A DNA stretch of 24,492 bases from assembly GCA_032718475.1 (NCBI GenBank), contig JAUCBJ010008033.1, forward strand, positions 1 through 24,492, read 5' to 3'. Positions 1-8,576 of this stretch are shown here, in pieces. The notes under the pieces were generated by a model. The model was not told where the DNA came from. It was given only the letters and a program-made list of their open reading frames with translations, and did no database searches. This DNA is from Nemertoderma westbladi (taxonomy: Eukaryota > Xenacoelomorpha > Nemertodermatida > Nemertodermatidae). The translations under genes were made by a program, and so were the position numbers. Position 1 is the first letter of the stretch. Each line of letters begins with the position of its first letter.

Positions 1-467
1 AACACAAATAAAATATAATATCTAAACTTTAATTAATTTAATATTTTCAGAATGAGCTCGAATGAATCAGTTGAGCTCTTTATATATATATATTTCAAGT
101 TTCTACTTAGACCAACCAATCATAAATAACAGTTTCATTGGGAAACTAATATCATAAATAAAGTTGCTTTTACAACTGAATTCTTTATAATAAAATCAAG
201 TCTAAACCAAGATGTACATAATGTGTTTTTAATTTTCATTGATAAATAATTTACATGCTAATGTTTTATTATGGAGGTGTAAACTCACGCATTTACATGC
301 GAATGTTTTATACATAATCCCATGCTCACATTAAACTATCACCAATATTTACTCAATAAAGTCACCTTTACATGCAAATACTTTATAATAATCACGCTTT
401 GTGATAAAAAGTTACATTTACAAGTCAGTGTGAAACTGAAAAAGAAAAGTCTCTAGTTAATAATAAA
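1..467. other. AT-rich 3' flank with a degenerate short repeat
   Basis: No gene seen. Between about 250 and 440 the phrase 'tttacatgc.aatgttttat' recurs in diverged form (near 250, 292 and 366, with a weaker echo near 418), so this is a decayed tandem repeat. On the minus strand an AATAAA-type signal (plus-strand tttatt near 264-269) lies about 200 bases past the stop of the 348-residue ORF and could serve as its polyadenylation signal; this is inference. Confidence 0.4.
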
Positions 468-1514
468 TCAATCTGATACTGTTTTTATATGTTCCTTATT
501 GTAATCTGCTACCTCTTCACTTGCTTTTGTAACTTTTATTTTCTTTGTAGGTATAGAATCATTGTTGGGAATGGAAGATGATTGAGATGTAGATCTGCGC
601 TTTCTATCACTCAAGGTCTCTTCGATGTATGTCTTTGGATTAAATGTGGATGAAACTACTTCTGGAAATGACTTATTATCCTTAAACTTCCAAGTTGGTG
701 GATATAGAATCACGAAACCGTCTGCTATATCAGTTGATGAAACCTTTAACATCATATCATAGAGAAACTCTATATGAGGTATGTCTTTATCATAATGTAA
801 CTGTAAATATTTGCTTTCCTTGTCTGTAATAATTACTTTTTTTTCTTGTACATTTATTTTTACGTTAAGTCGGTCAGATAAAGCTACTTTATCGTCCGTA
901 TCTAGCTCTGAAAAGACACCTTCGTTACTAATTTCATAATTCCATTCATACCACAATGAATTTACTTCAGATACTGTTAAGTTAAACCCATTATAATACC
1001 TAAGACCAATAGCATCAGAATATCTAGCTGAAATCTCCCATAGTCCCATATAAGTCGTTCCTTTATATTTGCTTACAAAACCAACAAAAGATGAGTTGGT
1101 TAAATTAACAACAGAACACTGATTTATTATTTCGAGTGGTGGTGATAACAATTCTAATATTTCTGTCTTACTCTGAAGCAATAAATTAATGAGTGATTTG
1201 TTTAGAATTTGACATTTGCCTTGCTTCTGAATATATACGTTTTCAGTAATAACACAGGTGGAAATATTTAACTTTCCTCTTGTAAATTCTATATTAGGAT
1301 AAATATTACCTCTTGAAACTGGTGATTCCTTTTGTCGGTTGAATAATATTTCTAAGACGTCTAGAAGGTAGAGTGTATCCAGGTAAGAGAAGCACGTTGT
1401 TACATTGCTATCGCATGAGAGTAATATAAAGTACTTGCCATAAACAATACTACAGGTATATTTATTAAATGTAAATTTCCAAGTATTGCTTGAAGTTTTT
1501 TTAAATAAATCCAT
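468..1514 (-). CDS. intronless protein of unknown function, 348 aa
   Basis: I do not recognise this protein. It is a complete ATG-to-TGA frame of 348 codons in AT-rich DNA, far longer than chance would allow there, with a fair start context (AATTATGG). No signal peptide or convincing membrane segment is seen. The sequence reads as several beta-rich stretches each followed by a helix-like stretch: residues about 10-58, 75-125, 140-195 and 220-262. The third, with KYKGTTYMGLWEI followed by FNLTVSEVNSLWYEW, is loosely reminiscent of PC4-type single-strand DNA-binding folds, but this is only an impression. The tail (about 303-335) is Ser/Thr-rich with basic patches DRKRR and PTKKIKVTK, resembling a bipartite nuclear localisation signal. 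It lies on the same strand as the SLC4 exons, about 2.7 kb beyond the last one, so it is nested in an SLC4 intron, a neighbouring gene, or a coding relic of a mobile element. Confidence 0.65.
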   Translation of the reverse strand: MDLFKKTSSNTWKFTFNKYTCSIVYGKYFILLSCDSNVTTCFSYLDTLYLLDVLEILFNRQKESPVSRGNIYPNIEFTRGKLNISTCVITENVYIQKQGKCQILNKSLINLLLQSKTEILELLSPPLEIINQCSVVNLTNSSFVGFVSKYKGTTYMGLWEISARYSDAIGLRYYNGFNLTVSEVNSLWYEWNYEISNEGVFSELDTDDKVALSDRLNVKINVQEKKVIITDKESKYLQLHYDKDIPHIEFLYDMMLKVSSTDIADGFVILYPPTWKFKDNKSFPEVVSSTFNPKTYIEETLSDRKRRSTSQSSSIPNNDSIPTKKIKVTKASEEVADYNKEHIKTVSD

Positions 1515-1954
1515 AATTAGAATGAAAACTATTTTGAAAAATAAAAACTAAATAAATGATTATTAGATTGTAAAACTTCGGTTTATATGGTTGCTTTAAT
1601 ACAGCAGAGCGACTTACAGTGAGGAATATAGTAGATTCGTGTAACAGATGCAACAACGTGTACAGCTAAAATTATTACATTAGCGTGAGTTAGAGAGTGA
1701 AATAGCAGTAACGAGTAACAGATGCAACGAGAACAATGCTAGTCCTATTATTCTAACTTATATTCAACTTAGTTGATCGATCGGTTACATCGATAAAAAA
1801 ATCGATTATTATTAATAGTCGAATTAATGTATTCTATGCTATATTAATTATGTTAAGGGACTAGATGCTATTTATAAACATCTGCTACCAGTGATGAAGA
1901 TGAAGAATTCAATGACTATGGTATAACTCAGATATTTATCACCTTTTTCTCTCG
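1515..1954. other. upstream flank of the 348-aa ORF
   Basis: AT-rich sequence with no reading frame. The phrase 'gtaacagatgcaac' occurs twice (near 1638 and 1716). Around 1770-1810 there is a cluster of ATCGAT-type palindromes (tcgatcggttacatcgat). The promoter of the 348-aa ORF should lie here if it is expressed, but I see no clear TATA box. Confidence 0.35.
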
Positions 1955-2040
1955 AGATTGGATGGAAGAGTGATTGGTGAGTTATGAGGGGATGTATCAG
2001 TCCCGAGTTCGAATCCGGTTGAATATTTTGTTATCTGAAA
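1955..2040 (+). repeat. possible tRNA-derived SINE head
   Basis: A B-box-like GAGTTCGAATCCG at about 2005-2017 follows a weak A-box-like TGGTGAGTTATGAGG at about 1976-1990. There is no complete cloverleaf, so it is not a tRNA gene. A second diverged B-box-like GAGTTTGAATCCC lies at 2816-2828. A decayed SINE is the best guess, held weakly. Confidence 0.25.
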
Positions 2041-2067
2041 AATTGCAAAATTAAATTTAGTTACTGG

Positions 2068-2312
2068 TGAAAAATAGTAGAAGTTACCTGATGCTAAGTG
2101 TAGACACTCGAACACCTGGAAGATAAAGGTTAGTGAATATAAAAATTGCGATTTGAAAAATAGTAGAAGTTACCTGTAGACACCTCTAGCGTCTGTAAAA
2201 TAAAGGTTGCTGAATATGAAAATACTGGTTGCTGAAAAATAACGATTTGAAAAATAGTAGAAGTTACCTGATGCTAAGTGTAGACACCCGAACACCTGTA
2301 AAATAAAGGCTT
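2068..2312 (+). repeat. degenerate tandem repeat, 3 copies of about 90 bp
   Basis: The phrase 'gaaaaatagtagaagttacctg' (allowing for trimming) starts near 2069, 2154 and 2248, each time followed by 'gtagacac' and 'aataaagg'. Copies 1 and 3 share 'atgctaagtgtagacac' and a 'gaacacctg' phrase; copy 2 instead has 'cacctctagcgtctg'. The period varies between 86 and 94 bases. Confidence 0.7.
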
Positions 2313-3620
2313 ATGATTGGATGCAGTACTAGAGTTGGGTGACTAATAACGCCTCTAGCGGAAGATGCGGGAACTTGAGAAGTTGCAGTGGTTACGGATG
2401 AAATGCTGACATCTGATTGGTTGAAATAATAACGACCACTGGTAAAGGTTGAAATGGTGGCTTCTGATTGGCTGCAGTACTAGAAAATGGATGGTAATGA
2501 TGGTAATGATGGGCTACGGGTGACCATGACGCAGTGTACAAGTATATCAGGTTTGGAATGGAAGGAGGTTTGGAATGTGAAGAGTTTTGACATAGGCACT
2601 TCCTGAAATTGGATTGGGACATTAATGTGAACCCATACAGCACCAATATTAATATACTATAATATTAATAACAGCATTAATATGTTTTAAAATATGAGAT
2701 GATTAAAACAAAAAAATGCCAAACCTCCTCACAATCCCCTATTATAAATATGAAATATTATCCATAAATTAAAGAGATTAGGGGTGTTGTAGACCAAATT
2801 TTGACAATAATTTACGAGTTTGAATCCCGAGGAAATTCATCATTTTTGTTCCTACGATTATTTCAATGCTTTGTTTAAGTGGAACCGGTATATAAGAAAT
2901 ATTATTCTAAATTAATTTATAATTTAATTACGTTTTCGCGAAAATATATTAAACATGTTCAATGTTCATTCTAAACCAAATTACATTAGTTTAATTCATA
3001 GTGTGCACTACTACTATACTAGCTACTCTACTACACCATGCGAGATACTTAGGAAACTAGCAAATGAAGTACAGTAGAAGTATTGATTGACCTCTGCTAA
3101 AAATGTGTTAATGAATGTCGATAAATTATTTACTGCTTTCAATTGAATTATATTGTAATTATTAAGCGCCAAACAGTTCTGGTATTTCGGCGCTCCATTA
3201 CGCTTTAATTGGAGTAAAAGTCTCAGCGCCTTGTTTCATGCAAAAGAGATCCAAAATTAGTGACTAATAAATGTGAAAGCGGTTATTAATATTAGTGTAT
3301 GGAGATTACTGTATCTGATACGATATAGGTGACTACTACCGTCGTCTTCACACACGAATGTATCATCAACATGAACACTCGGATGAGTATTGTGTAAAGA
3401 TGCGATCGCTGTAAACACAATTAATTATAGACCTGAAAAGACCTACTGATATCCAATGAGTTGAAAAGTTTGGTATTGGTACAGAAATCTCACCACTACT
3501 ATAAGCCTTGAAGATACAGATAATCACGTGAAAGGCATGGGAGATATGGAGTTGTGACGACGCAATTTTGTTGATAAGCCGGCATACGATATTTAATACT
3601 GCTGCAATGCTGTGCCACTA
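2313..3620. other. no gene seen; scattered repeat phrases
   Basis: From 2313 to 2490 'tgattggatgcagtactag' recurs as 'tgattggctgcagtactag', interleaved with 'tctgattggttg', so this is a decayed tandem repeat. A short 'ggtaatgat' microsatellite sits near 2492-2512. The remainder is AT-rich with no coding signal and no further SLC4 exon that I could recognise. Confidence 0.35.
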
Positions 3621-3850
3621 CTATACACCATGTCCTGGCGTATAGTGTTGTTCTTCAGGTACCAGCCCCCAACCCAAATTTTTCAACAAATCTTAATTAG
3701 ATAGCATGAAATTTGAAACATAGTTAGTTTCATCTCCCACTTCCTTAGAGGATTTTGCAGTCATTCTTTAGCTACAAGCTCTTAAAAAAGGTATCTCCGT
3801 CAATATTGACACCAGTTAGTTACAGCGGAGTTATTCTTCAACTTTATAGT
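3621..3850 (+). repeat. dispersed repeat family, copy A
   Basis: Shares an ordered series of phrases with 18301-18440 and 23592-23815: 'ctatacaccatgtcctgg', 'tatagtg', 'agcatgaaatttgaaac', 'agttagtttcatctccc', 'ttctttagctaca', 'gtatctccg', 'acaccag', 'gcggagttattcttcaac'. The same order in three places identifies a mobile-element family. This copy has no obvious inverted partner nearby. Confidence 0.75.
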
Positions 3851-4220
3851 GGTTTATGTAATAAATTTTAAAAATTTAGAGGACATTACAGTATTATATT
3901 GGCCAGTACATTTAGTATTGTATCATTGGTGTATTATTATTTATGTAATGTCCCATTGGCGTGACCGTAAAGTCACGCCGTCATGGTTACCACATAAACA
4001 ATAGTTGGAATTTATTATTAATAACCTGACAGTCAGATAGGCCTACTGCATTACCTACCGCTATAGTTATTAATAACCAGTTAATAACCAGCTACAAACG
4101 ACTAACATGGCTCCAAACGCCACCATAAATATAAGCTAACTATTTATAACATCATTTATGTCCTTTTTTACATTTATTTATACAGCAACTAAATTAATTT
4201 GTGCAGTTTCTATCACTTAC
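3851..4220. other. intronic or intergenic stretch with a short hairpin
   Basis: No gene seen. A perfect 8-bp stem, ggcgtgac / gtcacgcc, with a 6-base loop sits at about 3958-3979. 'gttattaataaccag' is repeated around 4063-4092. This is downstream of the last visible SLC4 exon and should be intron in that gene's frame of reference. Confidence 0.35.
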
Positions 4221-4440
4221 CTTTTTTTGTTAACTTACCTTTTTTCTCCTGTTCTCTTCGGTACTGTTTAGTGGCCCACCGCCGGATCATATTCTTCCGT
4301 GTTTCCTGACGAGTGATTGGCAGTAATAGATCCTGGTCCCATTCACCAGCAGGAAGAACAATTGAATCATCTAGAAATTCGTTAACTGCGCTCAGTAAAT
4401 CGTCCCTGCAGGTGGCTTTGTAGGCAGAGTCATGGAAAAA
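4221..4440 (-). CDS. SLC4-like: SLC4-family transporter, exon 6 of those visible
   Basis: Encodes the end of the conserved cytoplasmic domain of an SLC4 bicarbonate/anion transporter. [16 protein letters not shown], then [16 protein letters not shown], matches the family signature F-H-x-x-A-Y, N/D-x-F-L-D, V-L-P-x-x-E. A basic tail follows ([15 protein letters not shown]), as in the linker before the membrane domain. The acceptor at 4441 (ttgttttcag) is strong, and the exon starts in phase 0, matching the end of the previous exon. Two perfect GTAAGT donors lie 18 bases apart, so the exon ends at 4239 or 4221; the longer form adds six residues (GKLTKK) without changing frame. The next expected block, the FGGL..D..R segment and the membrane spans, was not found in this window. 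Confidence 0.92.
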
Positions 4441-4788
4441 CTGAAAACAAATGTTATTGATGTAATAAATATTCATAATAAAATACTTCATTTTATTTGG
4501 AAACTCACTAATATTTTTAAAATTGAGTTAATTAATCTAACTTTTTTTTCTTTTTTTTTCCAGAAAATTAGTTAAAAAAAGTTTTTTTAACAATTTTTTT
4601 TGGAAAATTAGTTTAAAAAGTATTTTTTAACTTATTATAAATTTTTTTTAATTGTAATTTATCTTACAGCTCAGGATAAGGTAACTGTTTTTTAGGTTTT
4701 TTGAACTATTTTGGGTCTTTTGGTATATTTTGGGGTGTTTTGTGGTAATTCGTAGGACCGGCAACTTCTGCCTAAGAATTCCAAGGAC
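4441..4788 (-). other. intron between SLC4 exons 5 and 6, poly-T rich part
   Basis: This is the acceptor-proximal part of the 4441-6744 intron. It is strongly A/T-biased on the plus strand, with runs of t and a at 4540-4670 (for example 'ttagttaaaaaaagttttttt' type phrases, repeated). No gene is seen. Confidence 0.5.
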
Positions 4789-4796
4789 TCAGTGAT

Positions 4797-5026
4797 GGGT
4801 CAGAGTAAAACGCGGATCCGGTTCCGGATCCGGATTCTACATTTAACATTGTCCCTCGGAAGTCGATTTTTTTAAAATTTTTATAACTCTCAAAAATAAA
4901 ACTACAACCTGTTCTATTGACTTTAGTTTATTGTTTTGGTTAAAATAACGTGCCACTGTATCCTGCTCCTTCCCCTTAATTTATAATTTTGGAATCCGGA
5001 TCCGGATCCGCGTTTACACCTACCCT
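4797..5026. mobile_element. 230-bp MITE with 8-bp target duplication (hAT-like)
   Basis: The termini are imperfect inverted repeats: left GGGTCAGAGTAAAACGCGG, and right, read in reverse, AGGGTAGGTGTAAACGCGG, both continuing into GGATCCGG-rich palindromes. The element is flanked by identical TCAGTGAT at 4789-4796 and 5027-5034, an 8-bp target-site duplication as made by hAT-superfamily transposases. There is no coding capacity. Its core (about 4905-4990, including 'ttattgttttggtta' and 'aataacgtgccactgta') is shared with the MITE at 16368-16572 and resembles the unit of the minisatellite at 10600-11520. Confidence 0.85.
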
Positions 5027-5034
5027 TCAGTGAT

Positions 5035-5844
5035 AACGTTGGTGATACCTTTTTCAAATAAAAAATAAATCAATATATTTGATATAAAAACGTAACGAAA
5101 ACACTATTATTTTCCACTCATTTTCTTTAGTAAAATTCAGATATTCTGCCCTCGTGTGTTGACACTATAATTAACTAAAAAATTTCATCCTCTTATTTAG
5201 TAGACAGGATTTTATCCACATTTATTTATGTTTTGCACACTTGTACACAACAGATGGAAGAATTAAAAAAAAAAAAAATTTTTCGTTATTTTCAATTTTT
5301 TTCTTAATTAATGTAATTTATGCAATTATTTTTTTTTAATGCAAAGGATGCAAGGGATGGTCATTAAGTGTCCAAATTTTCAGAAAAGACCCTATTACCA
5401 GAATTTTGATAAATGCTCATGTTCAAAAATTATTAAAAAAAACTGTTTTATTCCCACATTTTTGACACATTATGTAATTTTTTACCTAAATTTGACACTT
5501 TATGGCCTATATTTCAGTAACTGCAAACAAAATGAAAAAAATGGTAATAACAGGTGTTAAGCATCACCCAATCATCATTCATGCCAAATTCCACGCAAAT
5601 TCGTTCATTTTTGTAATAGCCATTGCATTTTGAAATTTAAAATTTACATTCTTCAGAAAACGCATTTAAAGTTTATCGTTAGGGAAATCTAATTACTTTA
5701 AATGTTAGAATGCACACAACCCAGCTGAAAATATTGTTGCAAGGGCTTCCCGGGTCGTGGATTTCATTCCTGAAGTCAGTTTTCTCAGTTGACTGCGTCA
5801 TGTCTGTCTGAATTGCTGTCGGTCTGTCCGTCAAAATATGACCG
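5035..5844. other. intronic AT-rich sequence, no gene seen
   Basis: Contains homopolymer-rich stretches at 5265-5340 and AT-rich unique sequence. Short open frames here have low-complexity translations and no family resemblance. It lies in the SLC4 intron 4441-6744. Confidence 0.4.
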
Positions 5845-6445
5845 ACAGCTTAACAGACAATGTGGATGACGTAATAGAATAAAACTAACATCGAAAATGA
5901 AATCACCAACCATTGAAACCCCATAACAAAATGTTTAGCTCGTTGGTATGCTTTCCTATTAGTTTGACAGACAAATCGCTGAACAGACAAAAAAACCAAC
6001 AGACAGACATAATAGGTTTTGTTAAAAGTGAAAACTGATGTCGGAAATAAAATCAGCAACCCAGATAACCCCCATAACAAAACGTTTATATTGTTGGAAT
6101 GCTTTCCTTAAATTTTGACAGACAGACAGATGGACATACAGAAAGTCATGACTTCTCTAAATATGAAAACTGACATCGGAATTGAAATAAGCGACCAGAA
6201 AAACCACAACGGAAAAGTGTTAGCTTGATGGTATGATGTCCTTATATTTTGACAGACAGATTGTCGGACGGACAGACAGACAGACATACCGGTAAAGACA
6301 AAATAGTTTTCGTTAAAAGTGAAAACTGACATTTGGAATGATATCAGCAACCATGAAAACTTTTAGCTAAGAAGAATGCTTTTGTTATATTTTGACAGAC
6401 AAACCAACAATATTTCGACAGACAGAAACAGACACAGACTTTTCA
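5845..6445 (+). repeat. degenerate tandem repeat, 4 copies of about 147 bp
   Basis: Each copy holds 'gaaaactgacatcgga.at.aaatcagcaacc', then 'ccataacaaaa.gtttag', 'ttggtatgctttcctta' and 'ttttgacagacagac'. The 'aaaact' anchors fall near 5882, 6029, 6166 and 6321, so periods are 147, 137 and 155. The gacagaca microsatellite at each joint varies in length and explains the period drift. Reading frames here are repeat translations, not genes. Confidence 0.85.
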
Positions 6446-6493
6446 CATACACTTACACATAGTATGGTTAATATTAACACTCATAACTTTTGA

Positions 6494-6512
6494 CCCCCCC
6501 CCCCCCCCCCCC
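6494..6512 (+). repeat. poly-C tract, 19 bp
   Basis: An uninterrupted run of 19 C (19 G on the SLC4 sense strand). A G-rich stretch on the plus strand follows at 6574-6625. Both could form quadruplexes on opposite strands. Confidence 0.95.
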
Positions 6513-6744
6513 TCAAGGCCGAAGAAAAGTGACCAGCATTTGCCCCAGAATTTTATGTATATTTTTCGTAAAGGGAGGTGGAATGGGGTGGGGGGTGGTG
6601 TGGGGGGTTCGTTAGAGGGGGGATGTTGTTTGATGGCAGATGTACTTTTGACGCAGGCAAGAAGAAACATTCAACCTGGTTAATTATTAACTTTAAAATA
6701 TTGTTTAGGTAATAACCCTTGGCTACGTTTTCACATAAACTTAC

Positions 6745-6886
6745 CACATCAGACATGAGGGTTGATATTGATCTACCAACTTCGTGGTAGTCTAGTTTGT
6801 AATCCGGAGGTCCTATTAAAAAGAACATGAACCGCATAGGAATAGGAATCTCAGTTATTTGAGATAAACAAACCCCTTCGGATAAT
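6745..6886 (-). CDS. SLC4-like: SLC4-family transporter, exon 5 of those visible
   Basis: Encodes one of the best-conserved blocks of the SLC4 cytoplasmic domain: a leading split Arg then LSEGVCL, the ITEIPIPMRFMFFLIGP segment, and DYHEVGRSISTLMSD. The family pattern is (V/I)P(V/I)P.RF.F.L.GP...DYHE.GRSI.TLM.D, so identification is firm. The acceptor is ttcttacag at 6887 and the donor GTAAGT at 6744. The exon begins with one base that completes the Arg codon started in the previous exon and ends in phase 0, feeding directly into FFHD of the next exon. DYHEVGRSISTLMSD is closer to anion exchangers than to electrogenic Na+-bicarbonate cotransporters, but the subgroup is not settled. Confidence 0.93.
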
Positions 6887-7129
6887 CTGTAAGAATTAAC
6901 AATGTTAGGACAAGCTAGCATCTTAACTAATAATAATTTATCTCAATAGTTACTCTTAGCAATAAAAATGTTATTAGAATACTACGTTAAGATACAACAA
7001 CTTAGTGTTTTTATGGTTTGGGGTTATTATTAATTTAATCACATAAATAACAAAATGACTTAAAATTCCGCATAGTACATCATTTCATGGGACCGGTTGG
7101 AACAATGATAACGATTTGATTATACTCAC
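6887..7129 (-). other. short SLC4 intron (243 bp)
   Basis: Runs from GTGAGT to TTCTTACAG on the minus strand. No repeat or gene is seen. Confidence 0.85.
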
Positions 7130-7297
7130 CTGATGAACGCCATAACAGGATCTTCCAAAAAGTTGACACATCCTACCATGACGTCACAACATTCAGAATT
7201 AGGTGGAATTCGTTTCATTATGATTGGTTGATTGGCTGAAGCGACACCAAAATGGGATAAAACGCTAGTAGTTGATTGATTTCTATGAAGAAAATTT
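7130..7297 (-). CDS. SLC4-like: SLC4-family transporter, exon 4 of those visible
   Basis: Too short for simple ORF finding (56 codons) but clear from content and phase. It encodes ANQPIMKRIPPNSECCDVMV then GCVNFLEDPVMAFI, matching the family block K-I-P-x-x-(A/S)-E-x-x-x-V-x-V-G-x-x-x-F-L-x-x-P-x-x-A-F-(V/I)-R. The donor CAG|GTGAGT at 7129 is strong; the final AG is completed by the first base of the next exon to give Arg. For the acceptor I chose ...GGACAG at 7298, because only that start keeps phase with the previous exon. A stronger-looking ttacag lies 12 bases upstream, but using it adds an in-frame TAG. Exon length is a multiple of three, so skipping would keep frame but delete conserved sequence. 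Confidence 0.85.
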
Positions 7298-7492
7298 CTG
7301 TCCTATAGTCTGTAAGTCGAGAGTGTGTGAGTGGGATGGATAACAGGGGATTTGCCAATTTGGCTTGTTTTCCCCTTCAGATTGAAAACTCAGACTAACA
7401 CTGTTTTCTCAAACGATTTTGAATGAAAGATGTTTTGACATACCTTTACTTTAATTTACGTACTTAATTAAATAACTACATACAATAGTTAC
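7298..7492 (-). other. short SLC4 intron (195 bp) with two tandem acceptors
   Basis: The donor is GTAACT at 7492. The 3' end on the minus strand reads cactctcgacttacag followed by actataggacag: two AG acceptors 12 bases apart. The pyrimidine tract supports the first; the reading frame supports the second. Confidence 0.75.
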
Positions 7493-7705
7493 CTCCTCAA
7501 GGCTGAAACGTGTCCATTTTGTTTGACTCCGAGTCCTGTATCTTGTTGTTCCGTTTCTCCACCATCGTAGGAGGACTTCTCCCGTACGTTCGTTGCTTTC
7601 GTGTACAGTCGGCTGCCTGGTCTCTGTATAATTTTATCGTCTTTATTTAAACATTCCCGACTCTTTGCTTGGGATATGGGTTGGTGTTTTCCAGAACCCA
7701 TGTGT
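7493..7705 (-). CDS. SLC4-like: SLC4-family transporter, exon 3 of those visible (variable linker)
   Basis: A 213-base open segment between a ttattacag acceptor (7706-7714) and a GAG|GTAACT donor. It encodes a hydrophilic, charged stretch with little similarity to known proteins: HMGSGKHQPISQAKS, then a Lys/Glu/Gln/Gly-rich part ending GHVSALR. Its position between the LLLRHR block and the KRIPP block is where SLC4 proteins carry their divergent, often alternatively spliced loop. Identification rests on position and phase: it starts with one base that completes Arg from the previous exon, and ends with two bases completed by the next. Length is 71 codons, so it could be skipped without a frameshift. 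A LINE remnant begins only about 25 bases upstream of its acceptor. Confidence 0.68.
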
Positions 7706-7728
7706 CTGTAATAACATGTAGGTTATAA

Positions 7729-8400
7729 TTGTTTTCCTTATTTATTATTGACTTTGAGTCATCATTAGCTCGCGGCAATTTGGAAGGTCTAGAATTTGTT
7801 GCCCTCTGTACGGTATATACCTGTTGCTTTTCGCAGATGACACTTTTAGTAAACAGAGTTACTGACTTACAAGAAGCACTGAATATTTTCGGTCAATATT
7901 GTGATTTTTCGAGTCTTGAACTTAACCGTAAGAACTAAAAAAATGTTGTATTCAGAAATAGGGGTCAAATTTCACAAAACGAAAAATGGATTTAGAAAGG
8001 CTTTGCTCTAGAAGTGGTGCCAAGCTAACTTATATCTGGGCATTGCTATCAGCAGTTCCGGTAATTTTTTAAAATCGCAAGCAAATTTGACTGAGAGGGC
8101 AGACAAGTCCCTTTCAATAATCTTGGTAACAACATTACATTTAATACACTAATATTTTTGTTCAACACGCTAATTAGACCTATCCTGGAGTATGGGAGTC
8201 AAGTATGGGGCCCGTGGAATGAGGCCCTTTGCATTGAAAGGGTTCATCTAAAATCCCTAAAGCACATTCTACGCGTTAAAAACAAACACATGTTCCCTCT
8301 CAGCTGTCACAGGAAATTATTAGTTATTAGATATTGGTTGAAAATTTTAAAATGCCGTCTTTTCGACTCCTCAAACAAGCATACTATGCCTCGCGACAGC
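7729..8400 (+). pseudogene. LINE (non-LTR) reverse transcriptase fragment
   Basis: A 5'-truncated, frameshifted remnant of a LINE reverse transcriptase on the plus strand, antisense to the SLC4 gene. Readable pieces in order are FSLFIIDFESSLARGN (start of the palm), LLFADDT near 7813 (the [F/Y]xDD catalytic motif, in a different frame from its surroundings), LLVNRVTDLQEALNIF, then YLGIAISSSG and LTERADKSLSII near 8030-8125, and LIRPILEYGSQVWGPWN with IERVHLKSLKHILRVK (8170-8280). This order (FADD, YLG....S.G, L..A.K.L, .L..P.LEYG..VW) is the usual Jockey/CR1-type palm-to-thumb arrangement. At least three frame changes and stops make it non-functional. Endonuclease and 5' regions are absent, as expected for 5' truncation. 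Confidence 0.88.
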
Positions 8401-8576
8401 TTGGATCTAATATATATATATATATTTTATTTTTTTATAAAATAAAGATCAATTGTCTGGGTGTCTGTCTGTCTGTGTGTTTGTCATCGGCTATAAAATC
8501 GAACCCATCTCGATAAAATCTCGCTTGCTATAGCTCGTTAGAAGGGTCTCGCCCTGACTCGTTGCAACGTAATACT
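8401..8576 (+). repeat. microsatellite-headed dispersed repeat, copy 1
   Basis: Begins 'gatctaatatatata...', then 'aattgtctgggtgtctgtctgtctgtg' and 'atcgaaccc'. A second copy with the same order lies at 9172-9300. The shared order of an AT microsatellite, 'ttgtctg' and (gtct)n suggests one element family, perhaps Helitron-like termini, but I cannot confirm a class. Confidence 0.5.

Noticed and set aside
2392-2646. 84-codon minus-strand frame as a further SLC4 exon
   Set aside because: The translation (His/Tyr/Pro-rich) lacks any SLC4 block and lies over decayed repeats.
6443-6670. Gly- and Pro-rich small frame next to the SLC4 exon
   Set aside because: It reads through the poly-C and G-rich tracts inside the intron; low complexity only.
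7729-7938. Independent small gene
   Set aside because: The content is a frameshifted LINE reverse transcriptase palm, and the apparent start is TTG.
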